DNA of 64,000 nucleotides from Gemmatimonadetes bacterium 13_1_40CM_69_22 (GTDB lineage Bacteria; Gemmatimonadota; Gemmatimonadetes; Gemmatimonadales; GWC2-71-9): NCBI GenBank assembly GCA_001917665.1, contig MNEL01000024.1, positions 1 to 64,000 of the forward strand, read 5' to 3'. Shown piece by piece: positions 7,094 to 14,915 of this stretch (position 1 is its first letter; each line of letters starts with the position of its first letter). The notes under the pieces were generated by a model. It saw only the letters and a program-made list of their open reading frames with translations, ran no database searches and was not told where the DNA came from. The position numbers and the translations under genes were made by a program.

Positions 7094-9447
7094 AACGGCT
7101 GCTCTGGGGCGCACTCGGCCTCATCGCCCTGCTGGGCGCGACCGGCGGCGCGACGCGGCTCTGGCTGGGCGCCGACGTGCCGCCGCTCGGCGGACGGGAG
7201 CCGGTCGCCGGCTTGCGGGATTCCGTAGCGGTGCTGTGGGATTCCCTCGCCGTGCCGCACATCTCGGCCCGCGACGAGGAAGATCTGTTCACCGCGATCG
7301 GTTACCTGCACGCCCGCGACCGGATGTGGGAGATGGACCTGCTGCGGCACGCCGCCCTAGGGCGGCTCAGCGAGCTGTTCGGCGCGCGCACCGTCGGCGC
7401 GGACCGAGCGCTGCGCACGCTCGAGCTCGGGCGGATCGCCGCCGCGCAGCTCGGAATCACCCGCCCCGAGGGACGCCGCATCCTCGAGGCGTACGCGCAC
7501 GGCGTGAATGCGTGGATCGCGCAGGGCCGGTACCACGCCGTGGAATTCCGGATGATCCGGCATGCGGCCGAGCCGTGGCGCCCCGAGCATTCCCTCGCAA
7601 TCGGCCGGCTCGAGGCGTGGGACCTCCGCACCACCGGGGACGAGCTCGAGCTCGGGAGCGTGGCGGCGCAGCTCGGCCCAGACCGGGCGGCCCAGCTCGC
7701 CCCGACGTATCCCGACACGGCGCCGACGATCGTGCCCCGGGGGGAGTGGCGCACAGGGCGTGGTGTCGGGGTGCAGCATGCTGCGCCCCTACGTTCCGCG
7801 CCATCACTGTCGTTTAGGACAGTGTCTCGCCGAGCCCACGCTTCAGCGTGGGGACTCGACGAGCGTGGATTCGATGGCCGCGCCCCCGCGTCCAACGCCT
7901 GGGTTTTGGGCCCGTCCCGCACGGCCTCCCACAAGCCCATCCTCGCCAACGACCCCCATCTGACGCTGCGGGCGCCGTCCATCTGGTATCTCGTCGGCGC
8001 GCACGCACCGGGATACGAGGTCGTCGGTGCCACCATCCCGGGGATTCCGATCGTCGTCCTCGGGCACACCGCGCGCCTCGGCTGGGGCTTCAGCAACGCG
8101 ATGGTGGACGACGTCGACTACGTCGCCGAAGAGCTGAGCCCGGATTCGACGCGGTATCGAACACCCGGCGGCTGGGCCCGGACGGAAGTCGTCGCGGAGA
8201 CGGTTCTCGTGCACGGCGGCACGCCCCTCGTCTACCGGCGCCTCCGCACCGCCGACGGCCCGGTGATCGAGCGCGCCGGACGCGAGCCGGGGCCGCCACT
8301 GGCCATGCGGTGGGTGGCGCACGATCCCACGGATGAGATCGGCGCACTACGGGCCATGGGGCGCGCGACCGACCTGCCGAGCTTCGAGGCGGCGGTCGCG
8401 GGATTCCGCTCGCCCGAGCAGAACGTGGTGTACGCCGACGCGGCCGGCAACATCGCCTATTTCCTCGCCGGGCACGTGCCGGTGCGACGCGGCGGCGCGG
8501 GGTTCGGCCCTGCGTCCGGGTGGGCGACAGCGGGGCGGTGGGACGGCTACCTGGCGGCGGCCGAGTTGCCGCGGATGGTGAACCCGGCGCAGGCCTATAT
8601 CGTCACCGCGAACAATCGTGTCATCGGCGACGAATATCCCTTCTACATTTCCCGGGAATGGGAACTGCCGTATCGGGCCCAACGCATCCTGGAGCTGGTC
8701 CGTCGGGACAGCGCGGCCACGGCCGGCTCGGTGGCGCGGGCGCAACTCGACATCGTGGACGTGTTCTGTCGGGCGATCGCGCCGCTTGCGGCTCGGGCCG
8801 CCGCGGCGGCGGGCCGCCCCGACGTCGCCGCCGGATTGCGCGCTTGGGATGGCGCCATGAGCCCGGAGCGCACCGAGCCGACACTCGTGTGGAGCTGGTA
8901 TCGTGAGCTACAGCGTCTCGTCTACGACAGTGTGTCGCCCGGGTATCGGCCTGCCGAACCGCTGCACCGCTGGCTCGCTCGTGGCTGGGGCCCGTGGAAC
9001 GATCTCGCGGCACTCGAGCGTCAGGCGATGGCGACGGTGCTGCCGCGGGCGGCTGGGCGGCCTTGGGGGAGTGTGCACGCAACGGTCCAGGAACATCCGC
9101 TGAGCGCGGTCCCGTTGCTCGGGCGACTCCTCAGGTTCAATGTCGGGCCGCTCGTCACTCCCGGGGGTAACTACACCGTCAATGTCGCTTCCACCGATGA
9201 GTTCGCCGCGCCGTTCGCAAGCTCGTGGGGCCCATCGCTGCGTCACGTCGTCGATTTCGGCGATGTGGACGGTGCCGGGGGCTTCATCCTGCCGACGGGG
9301 CAGTCGGGCTACCCGCTGTCACCGCACTATCGCGACCAGACCACGCGGTGGCTCAAGGGGCAGCTCTGGATCCTGCCGCTGGATGTGCAACGGGTGCGCA
9401 GCGTGAGCCGTCTGGTGCTCGTGGCCGACGGACGCGAACGCCCCTGA
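7090..9447 (+). CDS. penicillin acylase-family Ntn hydrolase with repeat insertion
   Basis: Secreted or periplasmic amidase precursor of 785 residues, with an N-terminal signal/anchor (about 3-25). The family self-cleaves into alpha and beta chains; the beta chain starts at a Ser nucleophile. Here that Ser is in ASNAWVLG at about residue 268. Downstream, NDPHL and the Asn-rich NAMVDD region fit the family. About 29 residues just upstream of Ser268 (about 226-254) are encoded by two palindromic repeats at 7765-7852, still in frame, in the spacer region. The natural substrate is unknown (acyl-homoserine lactone or beta-lactam type amides are possible). The GTG start overlaps purA by four bases. 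Confidence 0.88.
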   Translation: MKRLLWGALGLIALLGATGGATRLWLGADVPPLGGREPVAGLRDSVAVLWDSLAVPHISARDEEDLFTAIGYLHARDRMWEMDLLRHAALGRLSELFGARTVGADRALRTLELGRIAAAQLGITRPEGRRILEAYAHGVNAWIAQGRYHAVEFRMIRHAAEPWRPEHSLAIGRLEAWDLRTTGDELELGSVAAQLGPDRAAQLAPTYPDTAPTIVPRGEWRTGRGVGVQHAAPLRSAPSLSFRTVSRRAHASAWGLDERGFDGRAPASNAWVLGPSRTASHKPILANDPHLTLRAPSIWYLVGAHAPGYEVVGATIPGIPIVVLGHTARLGWGFSNAMVDDVDYVAEELSPDSTRYRTPGGWARTEVVAETVLVHGGTPLVYRRLRTADGPVIERAGREPGPPLAMRWVAHDPTDEIGALRAMGRATDLPSFEAAVAGFRSPEQNVVYADAAGNIAYFLAGHVPVRRGGAGFGPASGWATAGRWDGYLAAAELPRMVNPAQAYIVTANNRVIGDEYPFYISREWELPYRAQRILELVRRDSAATAGSVARAQLDIVDVFCRAIAPLAARAAAAAGRPDVAAGLRAWDGAMSPERTEPTLVWSWYRELQRLVYDSVSPGYRPAEPLHRWLARGWGPWNDLAALERQAMATVLPRAAGRPWGSVHATVQEHPLSAVPLLGRLLRFNVGPLVTPGGNYTVNVASTDEFAAPFASSWGPSLRHVVDFGDVDGAGGFILPTGQSGYPLSPHYRDQTTRWLKGQLWILPLDVQRVRSVSRLVLVADGRERP
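7765..7792. repeat. family A palindrome, copy 1 (inside acylase gene)
   Basis: A 28-bp palindromic repeat differing at two positions from the perfect copies at 14218, 16874 and 24081. It is read as part of the acylase ORF (QHAAPL), in the spacer before the catalytic Ser. Confidence 0.85.
7805..7852. repeat. family B two-hairpin repeat, copy 1 (inside acylase gene)
   Basis: CACTGTC/GACAGTG and CCCACGC/GCGTGGG hairpins joined by TCTCGCCGAG. The layout matches family B at 24161 and 40402, with compensatory changes that keep both stems paired. Confidence 0.8.
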
Positions 9448-10448
9448 TGCTCGACGTCGCGGTGATCGGTGCGGGGCCGTGCGGCCTCGCGGTGGGCGTG
9501 GCCGCGAAGCGCGCCCACCTCACGTGCTCGCTGTTCGACAAGGGGCCGGTCGTCTCGAGTCTGATGCGTTATCCCCTCTACATGACTTTTTTCTCGACGC
9601 CCGACAAGCTCGAGGTCGGTGGCGTCCCGTTCGTCACGGCCGCCGAGAAGCCCAGCCGGCGGGAGGCCCTCACCTACTACCGCAAGGTGGCGGACTACTT
9701 CGAGCTGGACGTGCGGCAATACCACGAGGTGCAGGGCGTGCGGCGGTCGCGCGAGGGGTTCGAGCTGACCGCGAGACACCCGGGGAAGACGGAGCCCGAG
9801 ACGGTATACGCGCGCAACGTCGTCTACGCCACTGGGTACTTCGAGTCGCCCAACCCTCTCGGTGTGCCCGGGGAGGACCTCCCCCACGTGTCGCATTTCT
9901 TCACGGAGGCCCACCCGTACTGGCAGCAGCGGGTAGTCGTGGTGGGTGGGGGCAACAGCGCCGTCGAAGCAGCGCTCGAGCTGCACCGCGTCGGCGCGCG
10001 GGTCACGCTGGTGCACTTCCTCGGCGAGTTCGACCGCGGTGTGAAGCCGTGGATCCTGCCCGACGCGACGAACCGCGTGAAGGACGGAAGCATCGCTGTT
10101 CGCTGGTGTAGCCGGGTCGTGGAGATCCGGCGCTCCGAGGTCGTGATTCGCTTCGAGATGGACGCGCGGCTCGAGGCCCTGCCCGCCGATTTCGTGCTCG
10201 CCCTCACGGGCTACCGGGCGGACCTGACGCTGCTGCGCATGATCGGCGTGGAAGTCGACGAGACGACCGGCGTCCCGCGTCATGACCGGGCCACCATGGA
10301 GACCAACGTCGGGGGCGTCTACCTCGCCGGGGTGCTCGCGTCGGGGCTGGACGCGAACAAGACTTTTATCGAGAACGGCCGCGCCCACGGCGGGCTCATA
10401 TGTGAGCACATCAAAGCAAAACCCCCCAGGGTTGCCCCTGGGGGGTGA
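9447..10448 (+). CDS. ypdA: YpdA-type FAD/NAD(P) oxidoreductase
   Basis: Flavoprotein of the thioredoxin-reductase-like YpdA family, 333 residues. YpdA reduces bacillithiol disulfide in Firmicutes. It has an FAD Rossmann motif GAGPCG at residues 8-13, the family stretch FFSTPD, a second dinucleotide motif VVGGGNSAVE near 165 and a C-terminal GVYLAGV region. No CxxC redox pair is evident, as expected for YpdA rather than TrxB. The ATG overlaps the acylase stop by one base. The stop lies inside a hairpin that serves as a minus-strand terminator. Whether this organism makes bacillithiol is not shown here. Confidence 0.85.
   Translation: MLDVAVIGAGPCGLAVGVAAKRAHLTCSLFDKGPVVSSLMRYPLYMTFFSTPDKLEVGGVPFVTAAEKPSRREALTYYRKVADYFELDVRQYHEVQGVRRSREGFELTARHPGKTEPETVYARNVVYATGYFESPNPLGVPGEDLPHVSHFFTEAHPYWQQRVVVVGGGNSAVEAALELHRVGARVTLVHFLGEFDRGVKPWILPDATNRVKDGSIAVRWCSRVVEIRRSEVVIRFEMDARLEALPADFVLALTGYRADLTLLRMIGVEVDETTGVPRHDRATMETNVGGVYLAGVLASGLDANKTFIENGRAHGGLICEHIKAKPPRVAPGG
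10417..10446 (-). terminator. minus-strand intrinsic terminator
   Basis: Read on the minus strand, ACCCCCCAGG pairs with CCTGGGGGGT around a short loop and is followed by TTTTGCTTTG. It lies about 70 bases beyond the riboswitch terminator and would stop any read-through before it runs far into ypdA antisense. Confidence 0.6.
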
Positions 10449-10514
10449 TCGCCTGCTCGACATCGTGCGCCCTAGAACCCGATGCGAGCGAGACGAAGCT
10501 CTTGCTCGAGGAGC

Positions 10515-10555
10515 CAAACAAAAGACCCCGCGCTCTCTTGCCAGGGCGTGGGGCC
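10515..10555 (-). terminator. riboswitch expression-platform terminator
   Basis: On the minus strand CCCCACGC pairs with GCGCGGGG (one mismatch), followed by TCTTTTGTTT. It lies directly after the c-di-GMP-I aptamer, the usual place for a transcriptional expression platform. Confidence 0.65.
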
Positions 10556-10645
10556 GCTGCCAACCTCCGGCAGCCGGGCTGTCTCGCCAACTGAGACCCC
10601 TTGGCTTTGCGCCCCGCCGTCACCGGCGGTTTGCCCTGAACAGAG
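10553..10645 (-). promoter_or_regulatory. cyclic di-GMP-I (GEMM) riboswitch aptamer, orphan
   Basis: The minus strand contains CAGGGCAAACC, a GC hairpin closed by a GTGA (GNRA) tetraloop, then GGGGCGCAAAGCC, then a second arm with CAGCCCGGCTGCCG. These are the conserved blocks of the class I c-di-GMP aptamer in the right order and spacing. A terminator follows. No minus-strand coding gene lies downstream; the next genes on both sides are plus-strand. The aptamer boundaries are approximate. Confidence 0.78.
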
Positions 10646-10706
10646 ATGTGCTAGGCTGGGAATGGGCAAAAACGGTGCCCAACAGTAAGTTGCATCAAGC
10701 CGTCAC

Positions 10707-10736
10707 TTAGCCAACAGCCTGCGCCCGTGATATCTT
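10707..10736 (+). promoter_or_regulatory. candidate glycerate kinase promoter
   Basis: TTAGCC (10707-10712), an 18-base spacer and TATCTT (10731-10736) lie 31 bases before the ATG. The -10 equals that used before the glycyl-tRNA synthetase gene; the -35 is weak. Confidence 0.4.
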
Positions 10737-10767
10737 GCAGAACGCACAATTTCATGCATAAAGCGAC

Positions 10768-11850
10768 ATGTCGCCGGTAGTCCTGGTGGCCCCGGCCGCG
10801 TTCAAGGGCACTCTCGGCCCACGGCAGGTGGCGGAGGCGCTCTCGACCGGCATTCGGCGGGCCCTTCCAGAGGCCTCACTCCTCCAGTGTCCGATTTCCG
10901 ACGGCGGCGATGGCTTACTCGACGCCGTGCTCGCCCCCGCGTCGCTGCGTGAGAAGGTGCAGGTGACGGGCCCGCTGGGAACGCCGGTGAGCGCCGTCCT
11001 TGGCTGGGTCGACCCGGAGACGGCGATCTTCGAGAGCGCCACGGCATCCGGAATCGCGCTGCTCCGTCCGGATGAGCTCGATCCGCTGCGTGCCACCACG
11101 CGGGGTGTCGGGGAGCTGATCTGGGAGGCGGCGGAGCGTGGCGCCCAGGTGGTGGTTGTCGGGTTGGGTGGCTCGGCCACGGTGGACGGCGGAACCGGCG
11201 CGGCGTGCGGGCTGGGTTGGACGTTCGCGGACACCCGAGGCGAGGCGCTTCCCGAAGGGGGCGGCTCCTTGGTACAGCTCGCAGACTTGGGAGGCGGCTG
11301 GGCACTCGCCGCGCAGGTCCTCGCACTCGCGGACGTAACGACGCCGCTGGTTGGCACAGGCGGGGCGGCGCCGGTGTTCGCGCCGCAAAAGGGCGCGGGT
11401 CCGGAGGGCGTCAAGCTGCTCTCGCGCGGGCTGGAGCGTCTCGCCGACCTGATGGCGCGCCATGGCCGGCCGGAGCTCGCGACCGTGCCCGGCGGCGGCG
11501 CCGCCGGCGGGCTCGGGGCCGGTCTCGCGTTTTTCGCCAAGGCCCGACTGGTGCCGGGCGCCGAGTGGGTGCTGGGGCGCGTGGGGTTCGACGCCGCCCT
11601 CGCCAAGGCGGACTTCGTCGTGACCGGTGAGGGCGCGTTCGATCGGACGTCGCTCGCCGGCAAGGCATCGGGGGAAGTGGTCCGGCGTGCGCAAGCGGCG
11701 CAGAAGCGCGTCGCCGTGGTGGCGGGGAAGGTTGAAGGCCTGATCGGCATCCACGCCCTGGACGGAGAAGGCCGGATGCTCGATGCGGCCGGGATCGCCG
11801 AGCTCGCCGAGCGCGCGACGCGGCAGGCATTTGGGTTGCCTCTGCCCTAG
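10768..11850 (+). CDS. glxK: glycerate 2-kinase
   Basis: GarK/GlxK-family kinase that phosphorylates D-glycerate to 2-phosphoglycerate. The protein is 360 residues, close to the family's usual length. Recognised signatures are the N-terminal APAAFKGTL, CPISDGGDG near 47, GLGGSATVDGGTGAA near 132 and the C-terminal VVTGEGAFDRTS. The ATG at 10768 is the first plausible start after the riboswitch-bearing intergenic region. It follows that region rather than ypdA directly, so it is probably a separate transcription unit. The promoter of the next gene lies within its last codons. Confidence 0.93.
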   Translation: MSPVVLVAPAAFKGTLGPRQVAEALSTGIRRALPEASLLQCPISDGGDGLLDAVLAPASLREKVQVTGPLGTPVSAVLGWVDPETAIFESATASGIALLRPDELDPLRATTRGVGELIWEAAERGAQVVVVGLGGSATVDGGTGAACGLGWTFADTRGEALPEGGGSLVQLADLGGGWALAAQVLALADVTTPLVGTGGAAPVFAPQKGAGPEGVKLLSRGLERLADLMARHGRPELATVPGGGAAGGLGAGLAFFAKARLVPGAEWVLGRVGFDAALAKADFVVTGEGAFDRTSLAGKASGEVVRRAQAAQKRVAVVAGKVEGLIGIHALDGEGRMLDAAGIAELAERATRQAFGLPLP

Positions 11851-11865
11851 CGGCCGGTCTATCTT
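11836..11865 (+). promoter_or_regulatory. predicted glyQS promoter (leaderless type)
   Basis: TTGCCT (11836-11841), an 18-base spacer and TATCTT (11860-11865) end 10 bases before the ATG at 11876. Transcription would begin at or a few bases before the start codon. No Shine-Dalgarno sequence is present. Confidence 0.55.
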
Positions 11866-11875
11866 CCGGCCCTCT

Positions 11876-13213
11876 ATGCCCGCAAACGACAACGTGATGG
11901 AGAAGCTCGTGTCGCTCGCCAAGCGACGCGGGTTCGTATTTCAGTCGTCGGAGATCTACGGCGGGCTCGGGTCGGTGTGGGACTACGGGCCGCTCGGCGT
12001 GGAGCTGAAGAAGAACATCAAGGAGCGCTGGTGGCGCTCCCTGGTGCACGCGCGGGAAGACATCGAGGGCCTCGACGCGGCCATCTTGATGCACCCGAAG
12101 GTGTGGGAGGCGTCCGGGCATGTTGCGGGATTCACCGATCCCCTGGTCGACTGCAAGCAGTGCAAGAACCGGTTCCGCGCGGACGATCCGCGCATCAAAG
12201 GCACGCCGGGCGAGCCCACGGCGCAGTGCCCGGTGTGCGGGAACCAGGGGACCCTCACGGCGCCCCGGATGTTCAACCTCATGTTCAAGACGTTCATGGG
12301 CCCGGTTGAGGAAGCGGCGGCGGTGGTCTACCTACGGCCCGAGACGGCGCAGGGGATCTACGTGAATTATCTGAACGTCCTGCAGTCGTCCCGGCAGAAG
12401 ATCCCGTTCGGCATCGCCCAGATCGGCAAGGCATTCCGCAACGAAATCACGCCCGGGAACTTCATCTTCCGGACCCGGGAGTTCGAGCAGATGGAGATGC
12501 AGTTCTTCGTGAAGCCGGGGACCGACTCGGAGTGGTTCGAATTCTGGCGCCAGGAGCGGCTGAAGTGGCTCGTCGGGCTCGGCATCCGCGCCGAGAAGCT
12601 GCGGTTTCACCAGCACACCAAGGATGAGCTCGCGCACTACGCCAAGGACGCCTACGATATCCAGTACGAGTTCCCCTTCGGGTGGCAGGAGTTCGAGGGC
12701 ATTCACAACCGCACGAACTTCGATCTGTCGCGCCACCAAGAATTCTCCGGGAAGAAGCTCGAGTACCTGGACACCGCCACGAACGAGCGGTTCATCCCGT
12801 ACGTCGTGGAGACCTCGGCCGGCGCCGACCGCACCGCCCTCGTGGTGATGGTGGACGCCTACCACGAGGAGGACGTGGAAGGCGAGAAGCGCGTGGTGTT
12901 GCGGATCCATCCGGCGATCGCTCCCCTCAAGGCAGCCGTGTTTCCCCTCGTCAACAAGGACGGGATGCCCGAGCTGGCGCGCCGGCTCTACGACGACCTG
13001 CGCAAGCACTACAACGTGTTCTACGACGACGGCGGCTCGATCGGGCGCCGCTACCGGCGGCAGGACGAAGCCGGCACGCCCTTCGGGATCACGGTCGACG
13101 GCCAGTCCACCGCGGATGGAACCGTTACGGTACGGGATCGCGATACGCTGAAGCAGGATCGGGTAGCGAGCGACCGGCTGGTGAGCTATCTGCAGGAACG
13201 GCTCAAGGGGTAG
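11876..13213 (+). CDS. glyQS: glycyl-tRNA synthetase, single-chain alpha2 type
   Basis: Class II synthetase that charges tRNA-Gly, 445 residues, of the homodimeric type rather than alpha2-beta2. It has GLGSVWDYGPLG near residue 30, a zinc-binding insert with CKQC and CPVC pairs (about 95-125), motif 2 FRNEITPGNFIFRTREFEQME and motif 3 GADRTAL. The ATG before PANDNVMEKLV is chosen; the track ORF starts upstream inside the glycerate kinase gene. Its promoter lies within the end of that gene. Confidence 0.95.
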   Translation: MPANDNVMEKLVSLAKRRGFVFQSSEIYGGLGSVWDYGPLGVELKKNIKERWWRSLVHAREDIEGLDAAILMHPKVWEASGHVAGFTDPLVDCKQCKNRFRADDPRIKGTPGEPTAQCPVCGNQGTLTAPRMFNLMFKTFMGPVEEAAAVVYLRPETAQGIYVNYLNVLQSSRQKIPFGIAQIGKAFRNEITPGNFIFRTREFEQMEMQFFVKPGTDSEWFEFWRQERLKWLVGLGIRAEKLRFHQHTKDELAHYAKDAYDIQYEFPFGWQEFEGIHNRTNFDLSRHQEFSGKKLEYLDTATNERFIPYVVETSAGADRTALVVMVDAYHEEDVEGEKRVVLRIHPAIAPLKAAVFPLVNKDGMPELARRLYDDLRKHYNVFYDDGGSIGRRYRRQDEAGTPFGITVDGQSTADGTVTVRDRDTLKQDRVASDRLVSYLQERLKG

Positions 13214-13224
13214 CGCCGACTTGC

Positions 13225-13923
13225 ATGCGCTTCGACGACTTCCGTGCCATGATCCACCGTCTCGCCCGCGACGTGCCCGCCGAATTCTCGGACGGCATCG
13301 TCGCGATCGAAGTGAGCCCGAAGACGTTACCCCATCCGCGACGCGGCGACGTCTACACGTTGGGTGAATGCATCCCGCTCGAATGGAGCGGCAGCGGGGC
13401 CGATCTACAGTCGCGCGTCGTTCTCTATCACGGCTCGTTCGCCGCGCTCGCACGCCTCGGGGATTTCGACTGGCGCGCGGAGGCGTGGGAGACGCTCACC
13501 CACGAGCTGCGACACCACCTCGAGTGGCGCGCGCATATCTCCCGCCTCGAGGCCTACGACTGGGCGGCGGAGGAGAACTTCAAACGCCACGAGGGTCAGC
13601 CCTTCGACCCGCTGTTCTATCGGTCGGGGGAATGCGTGGAGGACGAAGTCTGGAAGGTCGACGACGATCTCTTCGTGTCCCTGGACGACTCGGGCGCGCG
13701 CGGCAAAGAGATCGAGATTCCCTGGCACGGTCGTGCCTATCAGGTGGCCGTCCCGCCGGTCGAGCTGACCACGGCGTTGTTCCTGATCCTGGACGGCCTG
13801 CGGGACCCCCCACCCGGCGACGCCGTGGTGGTCGTGAAGCCGGCGCAAGGGCTCCGGGACCTGTTGCGGCGTCATCCTGCCCCCGTCCAGGTGGTGGCGC
13901 GGGTGACGCCGCTCGATGCCTAA
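13225..13923 (+). CDS. zincin-like metallopeptidase domain protein
   Basis: Uncharacterised 232-residue protein with an HExxH motif (HELRHHLE, near residue 94), as in the minimal-zincin families. A second acidic region (SGECVEDEVWKVDDD) precedes a C-terminal domain that is hydrophobic in places. No signal peptide is seen, so it is probably cytoplasmic. The ATG is 11 bases after glyQS. It overlaps the next small gene by eight bases, suggesting a pair. The function is not known; assignment to a zincin family rests on the motif alone. Confidence 0.65.
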   Translation: MRFDDFRAMIHRLARDVPAEFSDGIVAIEVSPKTLPHPRRGDVYTLGECIPLEWSGSGADLQSRVVLYHGSFAALARLGDFDWRAEAWETLTHELRHHLEWRAHISRLEAYDWAAEENFKRHEGQPFDPLFYRSGECVEDEVWKVDDDLFVSLDDSGARGKEIEIPWHGRAYQVAVPPVELTTALFLILDGLRDPPPGDAVVVVKPAQGLRDLLRRHPAPVQVVARVTPLDA

Positions 13924-14221
13924 ACAGGTGTTCCTCGCGACGCGGGACCTCGTGTTCCGCTCGAAGCTCGCTCGCGTCGTCGTCGCCGCCGGGGCGGAGG
14001 TGACGCGTGACGAGGCCGCGTGCGAGCTCGCCGTGCTCGAGATCGAGCCCGCGGGGTCGACGGACCGCATCACCAGGCTCGTCGCGCGCGGGACCCCGGT
14101 CCTGGCCTACGGCTCGCACGTACGGGCGGATCTGCTACGGACCGCCCGCGAGGCGGGGGCCACGGCGGTGCCGAATTCGCAGGTGGAAGAACGGCTTGCA
14201 GAGCTGTTAGGAACGATGTAG
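13916..14221 (+). CDS. small receiver-like protein
   Basis: A 101-residue protein with the alternating strand/helix pattern of a response-regulator receiver (QVFLATRDLVFRSKL, then VLEIEP and GTPVLAYGSHV). The usual phospho-acceptor Asp is not clear: the position reads LEIEP. It may be a degenerate receiver or a CheY-like fold without phosphorylation. Its TAG stop lies inside repeat family A (14218-14245), so the repeat may have set the present C-terminus. It overlaps the zincin gene by eight bases. Confidence 0.6.
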   Translation: MPKQVFLATRDLVFRSKLARVVVAAGAEVTRDEAACELAVLEIEPAGSTDRITRLVARGTPVLAYGSHVRADLLRTAREAGATAVPNSQVEERLAELLGTM

Positions 14222-14245
14222 GGGCGCAGCATGCTGCGCCCCTAC
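14218..14245. repeat. family A palindrome, copy 2
   Basis: A perfect 28-bp inverted repeat, half-site GTAGGGGCGCAGCA. Bases 2-4 provide the TAG stop of the small receiver-like gene. It lies between that gene and the convergent Hsp20 gene and could also work as a bidirectional terminator. Confidence 0.9.
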
Positions 14246-14267
14246 GGTGGTGCGGTGTCTTGGGCGG

Positions 14268-14732
14268 TTACTTCGACGCAACCTGTACGTCGATCTGCCG
14301 CGGCTTCGCCTTTTCGACCTTCGGCAGCGTCACCGTCAGCACGCCGTGCTCGTACGTCGCCTTGATGCCATTGGCGTCGACGGTCGCCGGCAGCGTGAAG
14401 CTTCGCTCAAACGTGCCGTAGGTCCGTTCGTAGCGGTGCACCCGCTCGGTGCGCTGCTCGGCGACCTGCTCCTTGGTCCCGTGAATCGTGAGGACGTTGT
14501 TCTCGAGCGAGATCTTCACGTTCTCCGGCTTCACACCCGGCACCTCGGACATGATCCGGATGGCGTCGGCCTCCTCGAGGATGTCCACAGGCGGTACCCA
14601 GGACGCGCCTGCGCTGTCGCGGTACTGCCAGTCGAGGTTGCCGAACGCCTCGCTGAAGAGGCGGCCAATCCGGCGCTCGAGGGTAGTCCCGTCCAGCGCG
14701 GGCTCTCTCGAGTTACGAGTTGTGACGAACAT
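14268..14732 (-). CDS. Hsp20 small heat-shock protein
   Basis: ATP-independent chaperone of 154 residues. The alpha-crystallin domain spans about 45-145, with VDILEEADAIRI, PGVKPENVKI, the FERSFTLP stretch and the hallmark GVLTVTLPK near the end. A strong AAGGAGGT ribosome site precedes the ATG. A 7-bp inverted repeat lies about 90 bases upstream, but no CIRCE element is visible. It is transcribed convergently with the 13916 gene and divergently from the propeller gene. Confidence 0.93.
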   Translation of the reverse strand: MFVTTRNSREPALDGTTLERRIGRLFSEAFGNLDWQYRDSAGASWVPPVDILEEADAIRIMSEVPGVKPENVKISLENNVLTIHGTKEQVAEQRTERVHRYERTYGTFERSFTLPATVDANGIKATYEHGVLTVTLPKVEKAKPRQIDVQVASK

Positions 14733-14821
14733 AAGCAGGACCTCCTTATTGAGGACGTGGTTCGGGACTGCCTTCCCGCCGGCGCGCCGAGCAACCGGCG
14801 TGCCGCGGGACGGGGGCCGCG

Positions 14822-14840
14822 GCTTGCCGAGATGGCAAGC
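14822..14840. promoter_or_regulatory. inverted repeat between hsp20 and the propeller gene
   Basis: GCTTGCC-N5-GGCAAGC is a perfect 7-bp inverted repeat in the divergent intergenic region. It has operator geometry and does not match CIRCE. Which gene it would control is unknown. Confidence 0.4.
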
Positions 14841-14915
14841 TGGCCTGCCGCGTTTGCCGGGTGGTTTGTCAGGATGACGGGGTTATCTTTCTCGCTCGTC
14901 TGCGCGAGGTTGTTC

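Noticed and set aside
5708-7114. 468-aa minus-strand ORF opposite purA
   Set aside because: It mirrors purA codons in a high-GC antisense frame and shows no recognisable domain.
10411-10623. 70-aa minus-strand ORF as the riboswitch target
   Set aside because: It lies inside the aptamer and terminators, so it cannot be a downstream regulated gene.
10282-10710. 142-aa plus-strand ORF over the riboswitch
   Set aside because: It overlaps ypdA and the structured RNA, and has no ribosome site or domain.
14733-14915. CIRCE element controlling hsp20
   Set aside because: The inverted repeat found is GCTTGCC-N5-GGCAAGC, not TTAGCACTC-N9-GAGTGCTAA.
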